A stretch of DNA of 9,289 nt from Vulcanisaeta sp. MG_3 (GTDB lineage: Archaea > Thermoproteota > Thermoprotei > Thermoproteales > Thermocladiaceae), in the NCBI GenBank assembly GCA_001516765.1, contig LOCH01000162.1:1-9289 (forward strand). The letters run 5' to 3'. The position numbers and the translations under genes were made by a program. Shown here one piece after another: positions 1 to 6,540 of this stretch (its first letter is position 1; each line of letters opens with the position of its first letter). Below the pieces are notes generated by a model that worked only from the letters and a program-made list of their open reading frames with translations, searched no databases and was not told where the DNA came from.

Positions 1-35
1 CATGGTGCGCGTCATTAGTTGTTAGGTGGGATGCT

Positions 36-1106
36 TCATTGTGTTGATATGATATTGGTCTTTATTAATTGCGATATTTCATCATCCCCTAGACCCAGTT
101 CCCTGAGTATTTCTATTGTGTGTTCGCCCTTCCTAGGCGCCTTACCGTTGCTTACTGGTCTCGTGCCATTGATTATGAGGGGGGTTAGGAATTTTCCCTT
201 GACGAAGCCCCTAGCCGTTAATTGGGGATCTTTATCTAGCTCGTCTATCTTATTTATTGGGGCCGCTGGTATGTCGTTGTCCCATAGTAGTTTTAGGATT
301 TCTTTGACGCTGTATTTACCGAATTCTGCAGCTAATTCGTTGATTGGCGCTTTTGTCGAGTTTCCTGCTTATTAGGTCTTCCCGCTTGAGTGCCTTGCAT
401 AGGTTCATCCAGAACTTGTCCTCTATTGCCCCAATGCTTATATAGCCGTCTCTGCATTTGTATATGTTGTAGAATGGGTACTTCCCGGTCAGTGTTGGTT
501 CGGAGCCTTCGTAGACCATGGCCATGTTCAGCGTGTTGAATAGCATCGCTGCCTCCGTCATTGATACCTCCACATAACCTCCCAATCCCCTAATCAACAA
601 TCCTAGGATTCCGATTACGCAGAGTAGTGCCGAGCCTACATCAGCAACCTGCACAGTCAACGGCTTTGGGGCGTTATCGCCGTAAAGCCCTGGATCGAGT
701 AATCCTGATACACCCGCGCAGTTTATGTCGTGGTTTGGTAGTTGGTTGTATGGTCCGTTGTTTCCATAACCATTTATTGAACAGTAAACAATCCTTTTGT
801 TTATTCTCCTCAGGGCTTCATAGTCAATTCCCAATCTGGCAGCCACGCCCGCCTGAAGCCCTCAACGACAACGTCACTCCTCCTAACCAACTCATAAAAT
901 AACTCCCTACCCCTATCACTCTTTAGGTTTATCGCTATGCTCCTCTTCCCTGCGTTCAGCCACTCAAAGAGTAATGGTGATATTTCTCTAAGGTAATCAC
1001 CAACCTCCACATCCTCAACCTTAATAACCTCAAAACCAAGTTCGAGTAATAACCTGGTTGCCACACCACCTGGATAAAGCCTCGTTAGGTCGAGAACCCT
1101 AACCAT
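36..1106 (-). CDS. Alpha-methylacyl-CoA racemase / CoA-transferase family III (CaiB/BaiF), frame-disrupted twice
   Basis: Probably racemises 2-methylacyl-CoA thioesters or transfers CoA between acids in the cytoplasm. The gene reads in three frames: 1106 to about 852, about 850 to 354, and about 351 to the TGA at 36-38. Adding one base at 850-851 (giving GFRPGVAARLG) and removing one from the T run at 351-354 (giving KLDKAPINELAAEF) yields one 356-residue protein, the normal family length. In that product the racemase catalytic residues are present: His126-Asp127 in NHDIN, Asp156 in QVADVG and Glu229 in GAIE. The first two positions coincide with the numbering I recall for mycobacterial MCR. 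The C-terminal part has IPAAPI and APRKGEHT, typical of the family. The motif set favours the racemase subfamily over CoA-transfer, but substrate is unknown. The start ATG at 1106 lies about 31 bases from a TATA-like box. The breaks are probably sequence errors; a decayed gene is the alternative. Confidence 0.88.
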
Positions 1107-1114
1107 ACTAAAGG

Positions 1115-1123
1115 GATATAAGG
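1115..1123 (+). promoter_or_regulatory. Probable TATA box for the PaREP1 gene
   Basis: GATATAAGG is centred about 26 bases upstream of the GTG at 1145, the spacing expected for a leaderless archaeal transcript. It supports GTG 1145 as the true start, rather than the downstream ATG at 1255. It faces away from the racemase promoter, so the two promoters overlap within 38 bp. Confidence 0.5.
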
Positions 1124-1128
1124 TGAAC

Positions 1129-1145
1129 CACCTAATTAATAGGTG
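1129..1145. promoter_or_regulatory. Inverted repeat in divergent promoter (candidate operator)
   Basis: CACCTA-ATTAA-TAGGTG has perfect 6-bp arms around a 5-bp spacer. A third copy of the half-site (AGGTG) lies at 1121-1125 and pairs with CACCT at 1129-1133 across 3 bp, so three half-sites tile the whole intergenic gap between the two divergent genes. Position over both promoters suggests an operator; the binding protein is unknown. Confidence 0.45.
1133..1140 (-). promoter_or_regulatory. Probable TATA box for the racemase gene
   Basis: TAATTAAT is centred about 31 bases upstream of the ATG at 1106, so transcription would start within a few bases of the start codon. It lies inside the spacer and inner arms of the palindrome at 1129-1145, so a protein bound there would block this promoter. 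Assignment rests on position and AT content only. Confidence 0.4.
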
Positions 1146-1611
1146 TGTCCATTGAGTTACCGAAGGTGTTGGTTCAGGAATTGATTAAGAGGGGCTTGAT
1201 GAGTCCTTCATAGTCGATATTCTCTCAAAGGAGTTAAAGCTAGATCCAAACGATATGTCCAAGGCTCATGAGGAGTTGGCACTTAGGATGTACAATGAAG
1301 GTATTGAGAACCTAAACAAAGGTGATGTAATTCAAGCTAGCGAGAAGTTATATAAGGCTGTTGAAGAGACGATAAAGGCGTTGGCGATTAGGAGGGGCCT
1401 GCCCGAAGCTACTGAGGCACTTGAGAGAGGTAGGTGGAGTGTGGTGTTACTTGATAGTGCCGCACAGAAGTTGGGTGATATCGTGTTTAGGGCTTGGGAT
1501 GCTGCGTATTTCCTTCACGTTAATGGTTTTCATGAGGACCGGATAGGTATTGATGCCGTTAAAAGTAGGGTACCGGTGATAAAGGCCGCCCTAGACCTGG
1601 TTACTTCTTAA
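1145..1611 (+). CDS. PaREP1-family protein, frame-disrupted near the N-terminus
   Basis: PaREP1 proteins are a small helical family expanded in Pyrobaculum and relatives, of unknown function; I recall them being grouped with HEPN-like helical domains. The open frame from ATG 1255 gives 118 residues containing the family core (EGIENLNKGDVIQASEKLYKAVEE, here split only in description, and IKALAIRRGLPEA). Upstream, GTG 1145 opens SIELPKVLVQELIKRG, which runs into a TAG at 1211-1213. One added base in the TT at 1196-1197 joins it through DESFIVDILSKELKLDP to the core, giving about 155 residues, the usual family length. That N-terminal helix is characteristic of the family, so the longer start is preferred. 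The gene is divergent from the racemase gene and overlaps the thioesterase gene by 11 bp at the 3' end. The break is probably an error; a 118-residue short form starting at 1255 is less likely. Confidence 0.82.
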
Positions 1612-2086
1612 CCATGAACCACGTGCCTACACCCAATGCGCACAGTTTATTGTTGACGTCGTACACGTGGGCCTCGGCAACAGCTAAATGTCTACCAGCC
1701 CTGATTACTCTACCCTCAACCGTGAATGGACCATTGATTAATGGTTCTAGGAAGTGCACTTTAAGCTCTGCGGTGTATTGGTCAATACCATCATTCACGG
1801 TCATGACAGCCGTGCCCAATACCGTGTCTATTACGGTCATGATGACGCCACCATGAACCATCCCACCACGCCTAAGTATTTCACGTTTATACGGGAACCT
1901 AGCCTTTACAAAACCGTCACCAAGCTCCACGAATTCAAGCCCTATGAAGTTAAGTAGTGGTTCGGAACGTAGGTAATCATTCATGATATCAACAACATTT
2001 AAATTAGCAGCCCTAGCCTTGAGAAATAAGTCCCTAATGCTCGTGATTTGGCCCACGCTTTTTATTATTTCATCCCACGTAGGCAC
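1601..2086 (-). CDS. PaaI-like hotdog-fold acyl-CoA thioesterase
   Basis: Likely hydrolyses acyl- or aryl-CoA thioesters in the cytoplasm, as PaaI-family hotdog enzymes do. The 161-residue frame is intact. After a helical N-terminal extension of about 40 residues, the hotdog domain spans about 45-160, with the signature VHGGVIMTVIDT at 77-88: His78-Gly79-Gly80 on the loop and Asp87 on the central helix, the position of the usual catalytic acid. The start is a GTG at 2086, favoured by an AT-rich box 20-29 bases upstream. Its 3' end overlaps PaREP1 tail to tail. With the nearby racemase/CoA-transferase gene it suggests acyl-CoA handling, though the two genes are not co-transcribed in an obvious way. 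The N-terminal extension is longer than in bacterial PaaI. Natural substrate cannot be inferred. Confidence 0.88.
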   Translation of the reverse strand: MPTWDEIIKSVGQITSIRDLFLKARAANLNVVDIMNDYLRSEPLLNFIGLEFVELGDGFVKARFPYKREILRRGGMVHGGVIMTVIDTVLGTAVMTVNDGIDQYTAELKVHFLEPLINGPFTVEGRVIRAGRHLAVAEAHVYDVNNKLCALGVGTWFMVKK

Positions 2087-2106
2087 AATGCTGTGTGTAG
2101 AGGGTC

Positions 2107-2115
2107 ATATTTAAA
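2107..2115 (-). promoter_or_regulatory. Probable TATA box for the thioesterase gene
   Basis: On the minus strand this reads TTTAAATAT, centred 25 bases before the GTG start at 2086. The spacing fits a leaderless transcript and supports GTG as the start. It also means the gene need not depend on readthrough from lysA, which ends at 2153. Confidence 0.5.
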
Positions 2116-2152
2116 CAAGACGCAGCTTACATTTAAATAGTAGTCAATAAGT

Positions 2153-3358
2153 CTAAATAAACGTTGGAATTACCTGCCCCCTAATTAATACATCGAAATC
2201 CTCCCTAAACCTACTAATGGCATAGTCACTCTTATAGACAATAACCTCAGCAGGCCTTAGCCTGCCGTTGTAGTTACTGCTCATTGAGTATACGTAGGCT
2301 CCAGCATTTAGTATCACTAAGACATCGCCCTCCTTAATCTTGGGCATTGCCCTATTAACTGCTATTTTATCGGTGTTCTCACATATTGGTCCAACGATAT
2401 CCACGGTTACGACCTCATCATCGCCATCGCCGCATTTGATTATTTCATGGTATGCGCCATAGAGCATGGGCCTCAATAACACGTTCATGCCGACATCAAC
2501 GCCGACGTACGTCTTATTGCCCTTTCTCTTGACCTCGGTAACCTTCGTTAGTAGGTAACCAGCATCACCAACAATAAATCTACCGGGTTCGATCCAAAGT
2601 TCTCCATGAAAGAAATTCCTTAGGTTTATCAGGGCATTTAAATCCAAGGGTTTCTCGCCTGGCTTATACGGTATCCCGAAACCACCACCCATGTCAAAAT
2701 ACCTAATATTAATACCAACCTCGCTTTCAATGAAGTTGGCGGCGTCCCTGAGCAATTCCGCAATTTTAAGGAAATAACCTGGATCTAGCACGTTGCTCCC
2801 CATCATGGCGTGAATACCAAACTCCGTAACGCCTACCTGCTTTGCTAGTCGGTAGGCTTCTACGGCATCATTTAGAAGCATCCCAAATTTACTTTCCTCA
2901 CCTGCTAAGGTAACGCCTGGGTGAAAACCAACCCCATAACCTAGGTCGATCCTGAAAAACACAAGTTCAGGTTTATAACCAAGGGATAGAGCCCTCTCGA
3001 AGGTTCTCCTAGAGTCGAAGTTGAGGGTTACGCCAGCATCAATGCCGTACTTAATATCATCATTAGATAAGTAGGCACCCGTGTATAGGACATCGCTTGG
3101 CTTAAACCCGGACTTTAACGCGAGGAAGATTTCGCCAGGCGATGCCACATCAGCGCCAGAGCCTAGCTTTCTTAGGAACGTGAGTATGGCTATGTTTGAA
3201 TTAGCCTTTATGGAGTAGAGAACCTTTGCGCCCAGGGCTTCCTTAATTGCCCTATAATTCTTCTCAATCTTACCTAAATCATAAACTAGTAACGGTGTTC
3301 CAAATTTGTCGGCCAAATCAATAAGGTCTACACCATCACCAACCATGCACTCACTCAT
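2153..3358 (-). CDS. lysA: Diaminopimelate decarboxylase
   Basis: Catalyses the last step of the diaminopimelate route to lysine: PLP-dependent decarboxylation of meso-diaminopimelate, in the cytoplasm. The 401-residue frame is intact and of normal length. The alanine-racemase-type barrel carries the PLP lysine Lys51 in YSIKAN, the glycine loop GGGFG at 224-228 and EPGR at 257-260. The C-terminal beta domain carries the active-site cysteine in GPICENTD (Cys326) and the NAGAY motif around Tyr355. The usual HIGSQ-type motif after GIH is replaced by MMGSN at 185-189; His183 is kept. Other fold-III decarboxylases (ornithine, arginine, carboxynorspermidine) are less likely given CENTD and the overall length. 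Its presence implies the DAP pathway rather than only the LysW-based route of Sulfolobales, although no other lysine gene is in view. Start ATG 3358 is supported by a TATA-like box. Confidence 0.94.
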   Translation of the reverse strand: MSECMVGDGVDLIDLADKFGTPLLVYDLGKIEKNYRAIKEALGAKVLYSIKANSNIAILTFLRKLGSGADVASPGEIFLALKSGFKPSDVLYTGAYLSNDDIKYGIDAGVTLNFDSRRTFERALSLGYKPELVFFRIDLGYGVGFHPGVTLAGEESKFGMLLNDAVEAYRLAKQVGVTEFGIHAMMGSNVLDPGYFLKIAELLRDAANFIESEVGINIRYFDMGGGFGIPYKPGEKPLDLNALINLRNFFHGELWIEPGRFIVGDAGYLLTKVTEVKRKGNKTYVGVDVGMNVLLRPMLYGAYHEIIKCGDGDDEVVTVDIVGPICENTDKIAVNRAMPKIKEGDVLVILNAGAYVYSMSSNYNGRLRPAEVIVYKSDYAISRFREDFDVLIRGQVIPTFI

Positions 3359-3385
3359 ATTAATGACAAGCCAGGATTATACCCC

Positions 3386-3395
3386 TATAAATATT
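3386..3395 (-). promoter_or_regulatory. Probable TATA box for lysA
   Basis: The minus strand reads AATATTTATA, centred about 32 bases before the lysA ATG at 3358, in the 47-bp gap behind the uL5 gene. This suggests lysA has its own promoter with a leader of a few bases, though readthrough from uL5 is also possible. Confidence 0.45.
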
Positions 3396-3405
3396 GCGAA
3401 GCGCC

Positions 3406-4016
3406 TCATTGTGTTGCCTTAATTATTTTTACGCCAAGTACTTCCTGGAAGAATTTCATTGCCTCAGCCTTCGTAACCCTCTGTTTCCTGCCAACATCGT
3501 GCCTAGCCCTCCTCCTATACATAACCCTAAGTCCAGGTCTTGCTAATACCGTAACCACATTCATACCCCAAACACCAACCGCTGGATCGTACTTAGTACC
3601 TGGTATCATTATGTGCTCCCTAATTCCAAAGGCCACGTTGCCCCAATCATCAATGCGCTCTCCCTAAGTGTGAAGTCAACCGTGGCGAGGGCTTTGAGCA
3701 GGAACCAGACAGCCTTATTCCTCCTTAGTGTCACGGCAACACCTATGGGTTCGCCCCTCCTGATATTCCAATCCTTAATTGACCTCTTAGCCAACCTATA
3801 GCTTGGCTTTTGCTGTGTTAATTCCTCGAGAACCTTGGCAGCCCTTTCCAGGGGTTCACCGCTCTGCCCAACACCTATGTTAACCACAACCTTCTCAATC
3901 CTAATGATCCTCATTGGATGGTCCGTTGGTAGTACGAATTTCCTCCAATCCACCTGGTCCGGCGTTAATGACTTTAAATCAACCTGTGTTAGGTCTATGG
4001 CAGGCATCGATCTCAT
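3406..4016 (-). CDS. rpl5: Large-subunit ribosomal protein uL5 (L5), frame-disrupted once
   Basis: uL5 binds 5S rRNA and sits in the central protuberance of the 50S subunit; it is essential. The N-terminal two thirds reads from 4016 to about 3654 with PMRIIRIEKVVVNIGVGQSGE at 34-53 (quoted region is the family signature), then KRSIKDWNIRRGEPIGV. The C-terminal third continues in another frame as WGNVAFGIREHIMIPGTKYDP and ends at the TGA 3406-3408. Adding one base in the AA at 3652-3653 restores A-(F/L)-DDWGNVAFGI and a 203-residue protein. The N-terminus before PMR is about 34 residues, long for an archaeal L5; the second ATG at 4007 fits the TATA box better and may be the true start. No other ribosomal gene flanks it, unlike the usual archaeal spc cluster. 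An essential single-copy gene should not be broken, so a sequence error is most likely. Confidence 0.93.
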
Positions 4017-4030
4017 GCAATACCTTGAGT

Positions 4031-4040
4031 GTTAATAAAG
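4031..4040 (-). promoter_or_regulatory. Probable TATA box for the uL5 gene
   Basis: The minus strand reads CTTTATTAAC, centred about 20 bases before ATG 4016 and 29 before ATG 4007. Archaeal TATA boxes usually sit about 25-30 bases before the transcript start, so this spacing slightly favours the second ATG. Confidence 0.4.
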
Positions 4041-4127
4041 CTTATGTCCCCACCCATGATTGATGCAGGATCACTGCGTTATTAATAATAGGTAATGTTG
4101 AATATTGGTTGTGAGGATTTTGTTGAG

Positions 4128-4156
4128 TATATATACATAAATATTGATATATATGG
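4128..4156 (+). promoter_or_regulatory. AT-rich promoter region of the MFS transporter (two TATA-like boxes)
   Basis: TATATATAC at 4128-4136 and GATATATATGG at 4146-4156 are the two strongest TATA-like elements in the window. Transcription would start near 4160 or 4180, leaving a leader of about 25-45 bases before ATG 4206. That is longer than the leaderless pattern of the other genes here. Confidence 0.45.
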
Positions 4157-4173
4157 TCTGTACTTTACTGACA

Positions 4174-4192
4174 AAAGCCCTATTAAGGCTTT
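4174..4192 (+). repeat. Small perfect hairpin in the MFS transporter leader
   Basis: AAAGCC-CTATTAA-GGCTTT forms a 6-bp stem with a 7-base loop, ending 13 bases before ATG 4206. Depending on which TATA box is used, it would be a 5' leader hairpin or a DNA operator at the transcript start. Such a short stem can occur by chance. Confidence 0.3.
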
Positions 4193-4205
4193 GGCTACAC
4201 GAGAC

Positions 4206-5588
4206 ATGATGTCGAGCAAAACACCATTCGAACCAATTGACTGGGCAAAACCAAGAAAGGCACACATAAAGCTGCTCCTAATATCTGGCGCGGGTTTCTT
4301 CGCTGATGCATATGACCTATTTGCAATATCAATAGCCCTAGTCTTCCTTAAGCAGGTTTGGTCATTGACATCCGCGGAAATAAGCCTAATATCGTCAGCG
4401 GCACTTTTCGGTGCAGCTATAGGGCCCTTCATATTCGGCAGGATAGGCGACATCTTTGGCCGTAAGTACATCTATGGCGTGGAGGCAGCCCTATTGACGG
4501 CTGGAGCTGTGATATCTGCCTTCTCAATAAACCCAACAATGCTTTGGATAACCAGGTTCATACTTGGCCTCGGCGTTGGTGGTGATTACCCAATCAGTGC
4601 AACGATAATGAGTGAGTACGCACCCGTAAAAAGCCGCGGCTTATTTGTGGCCGGAGTTTTCTCAATGCAGGGTTGGGGTATTGCAACCGCAGCCATATTA
4701 GGGTTATCCCTCCTACACCTGAACGTAAACCCAGACCTTGCCTGGAGAATCATACTTGGCGCCGGTGCAATATTCCCAGCCCTAGTCATTTACTTTAGGC
4801 GTAGGGTTCATGAAACACCTAGGTTTGAGTACTTCGTTAGGAGGAATATTGAGGGTGTTAAGAAGGCGATGAAGGATGTTTTGAAAACCGAGGTTAATGT
4901 GGACACGGAAGTTAATGCTAATGGCAATACTACATTAACCAAGTACATAGCTGCAATATTGGGCACGGCAATATCCTGGTTTGCCATTGACGTACTCTTC
5001 TATGGAATCAACGTATTTGGACCCTTCGTAACCGCAGCCATAGGTCTTGCCAAGAACCCACTGGCTAGTATTTATGTGCAATTGTACGCCGCCTTGGCAT
5101 TCCTAGTCCCTGGCTATTACGTGGCCGCATTCCTAGTGGATAAGATGGGTAGAAAGGCTATGCAAATAATGGGCTTCTCCATGATTGCTACAGTATACTT
5201 AATAGTAGCACTAATGCTTAGGAATAGTATTATAATACCCATGGCCATATTAGCACTCTACGGCATTGCCCAATTCTTCACGAATGTTGGGCCCAACGTA
5301 ACAACCTTCATAATGCCAACTGAGGTCTTCCCAACAAGGTACAGGACCACGGGGCATGGTATTGCCGCAGGCAGTGGGAAGCTTGGCGCCGCATTGGCTA
5401 CGTTCCTCATACCAATCTACTTCCCAATAACAAGCAATGCCTTAAACGCGGCTGCGAGGTTTGCAATAATGTCAAACCTATTGTTAGTACTCGTAGCCTT
5501 TGCAGTGATCGGAATAGTATTTACATTATTAATAAAGGAGCCCAAGGGAAAGCCGCTTGAGTTATCCTCAGGGGAAATAAATTATTAA
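4206..5588 (+). CDS. MFS transporter, phosphate:H+ symporter (PHS)-like family
   Basis: A 12-helix membrane transporter of 460 residues, frame intact. Sequence resembles the fungal Pho84/plant PHT1 phosphate:proton symporters: GFFADAYDLFAIS at 30-42, GRIGDIFGRK at 78-87 (the MFS loop 2-3 motif), GVGGDYPISATIMSEYA at 123-139 (close to the PHT1 signature), WFAIDVLFYGIN with Asp262, and MPTEVFPTRYRTTGHGIAAGSGK near helix 11 (here a family motif split by description). Asp127 and Asp262 match the positions of the acidic residues used in proton/phosphate binding in the family. A charged cytoplasmic loop after helix 6 separates the halves. Archaeal relatives are usually labelled general substrate transporters, so phosphate is a reasoned guess; organic acids or sugars remain possible. 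I chose ATG 4206 (4209 is equally possible) because the frame upstream to 4095 crosses the promoter and reads non-membrane, low-complexity sequence. It is divergent from uL5. Confidence 0.87.
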   Translation: MMSSKTPFEPIDWAKPRKAHIKLLLISGAGFFADAYDLFAISIALVFLKQVWSLTSAEISLISSAALFGAAIGPFIFGRIGDIFGRKYIYGVEAALLTAGAVISAFSINPTMLWITRFILGLGVGGDYPISATIMSEYAPVKSRGLFVAGVFSMQGWGIATAAILGLSLLHLNVNPDLAWRIILGAGAIFPALVIYFRRRVHETPRFEYFVRRNIEGVKKAMKDVLKTEVNVDTEVNANGNTTLTKYIAAILGTAISWFAIDVLFYGINVFGPFVTAAIGLAKNPLASIYVQLYAALAFLVPGYYVAAFLVDKMGRKAMQIMGFSMIATVYLIVALMLRNSIIIPMAILALYGIAQFFTNVGPNVTTFIMPTEVFPTRYRTTGHGIAAGSGKLGAALATFLIPIYFPITSNALNAAARFAIMSNLLLVLVAFAVIGIVFTLLIKEPKGKPLELSSGEINY

Positions 5589-5620
5589 AATTTAGGAAAC
5601 CCTCTTTACCTCGATAGGCT

Positions 5621-5629
5621 AAAATTTAA
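5621..5629 (+). promoter_or_regulatory. Probable TATA box for the winged-helix regulator
   Basis: AAAATTTAA is centred about 31 bases before ATG 5656, so the transcript would begin at or just before that ATG. An ATG at 5629 overlaps this box and would be untranscribed, which argues against it as the start. Confidence 0.45.
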
Positions 5630-5636
5630 TGTTTAG

Positions 5637-5652
5637 TATACTAATTAGTATA
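5637..5652. promoter_or_regulatory. Perfect 16-bp palindrome at the regulator promoter (candidate autoregulatory operator)
   Basis: TATACTAATTAGTATA is its own reverse complement over all 16 bases. It lies between the TATA-like box and ATG 5656, covering the expected transcript start, the classic place for an archaeal repressor to block RNA polymerase recruitment. The gene immediately downstream encodes a DNA-binding winged helix, so autoregulation is a natural inference. Confidence 0.55.
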
Positions 5653-5655
5653 TTG

Positions 5656-6445
5656 ATGTTGCTCATTCATGATATTAATATCAGCTATACCCAGCTATTA
5701 ATGTTGAGGCTTATTCTTTATGCAAATCATAATATAGGCCAAAGTTCAATCCTGAAACTATATACTCAACTTAATAGTGATGGGATTGGCATTAGCATTG
5801 CCACCTTTTACAGAAGGCTTAATGAGTTGATTAAGGGAGGATTCGTAGGGAGAGGTGCCAGGGGTAAGTACTTTGTTACGAACAAGGGCTTATTATTTAA
5901 TACTAGGTCTATACTTACTTTCATTGTTTACCAATGGAGCCATTGATAAGGAGACATATAGGTTGGCGCTTATGGAGTTAAAGAAGGTGTGGAATTTAGT
6001 TGAGTTTAGCGATGAAGAGGTTGAGGCTTACCTTAGACTATTGTTTTTAGTCGGCAAAGATTATGGGCTTGATTACTTAAATACCATGAATATCGTGTCC
6101 TCGCTGGGCTATCCAAAGTCTGTGCTGCTCCTGCTGCCTGATAAAGTAGGCGGTGCCAGGTTCATTATGGATGATATAATTGAGCATGTGGGTCATGATA
6201 AGGAGGGCTTGGTTAAGTCTGCGGAGAGGGTCATTGCGAAGGCTATTATTGAGTACTTTCCAGGAATTACATTACCGGATGGGTGTAGGGCCGTTATAAT
6301 GCCTCGCGGCAATGGCGCAGGGAACATGAAGATTAAGGTCTTGGCGGTTAATTGCAAGTTGATGGGTTATACGCTTAGGCCAGGTTGTCCATTTATGCGC
6401 GATCTTCTTTATTCAAAATTGAACGTTAATTTCTCAAGTATTTGA
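5656..6445 (+). CDS. Winged-helix transcriptional regulator (PadR-like N-terminus) with unrecognised C-terminal domain, frame-disrupted once
   Basis: The N-terminal 78 residues form a winged helix: recognition helix around SIATFYRRLNELIKGGF (47-63), then a basic wing GRGARGKYFVTNKG (65-78), as in PadR/MarR-like regulators. The frame is then lost; removing one T from the run 5896-5898 gives TNKGLLLILGLYLLSLF and joins the frame ending at the TGA 6443-6445, for 262 residues. The C-terminal 180 residues are helical up to about 200, then contain DGCRAVIMPRGNG and a closing NCKLMGYTLRPGC segment with Cys210, Cys233 and Cys244. I do not recognise this domain; it may bind a ligand or metal. Start ATG 5656 is chosen over 5629 because the TATA box and palindrome lie before it. 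The APC permease follows 95 bp downstream and the MFS transporter ends 67 bp upstream, so either could be a target. The break is probably a sequence error. Confidence 0.75.
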
Positions 6446-6510
6446 TAAGAAAGATATTGAATGTTTGTAAAGGGATGCTGTGGAGTTATCATGAACTGTA
6501 TAATAATATC

Positions 6511-6518
6511 CTTATACT
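6511..6518 (+). promoter_or_regulatory. Probable TATA box for the APC permease
   Basis: CTTATACT is centred about 26 bases before ATG 6541, fitting a leaderless transcript. A second AT-rich stretch at 6497-6509 lies further upstream. This gives the permease its own promoter, separate from the regulator gene ending at 6445. Confidence 0.45.
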
Positions 6519-6540
6519 CTGAAAATAGCAAGTTAGATGT

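Noticed and set aside
1..35. Possible gene fragment at the left edge
   Set aside because: Only 35 bases lie beyond the racemase stop; no coding or RNA signal can be judged.
4095..4205. Longer MFS transporter from ATG 4095
   Set aside because: The extra 37 residues cross the TATA-like boxes and hairpin and read as AT-driven sequence (EYIYINIDIYGLYF). Family members begin close to the 4206 start.
5629..5655. ATG 5629 as start of the winged-helix regulator
   Set aside because: It overlaps the probable TATA box and would place the perfect palindrome inside the coding region; ATG 5656 fits promoter spacing better.
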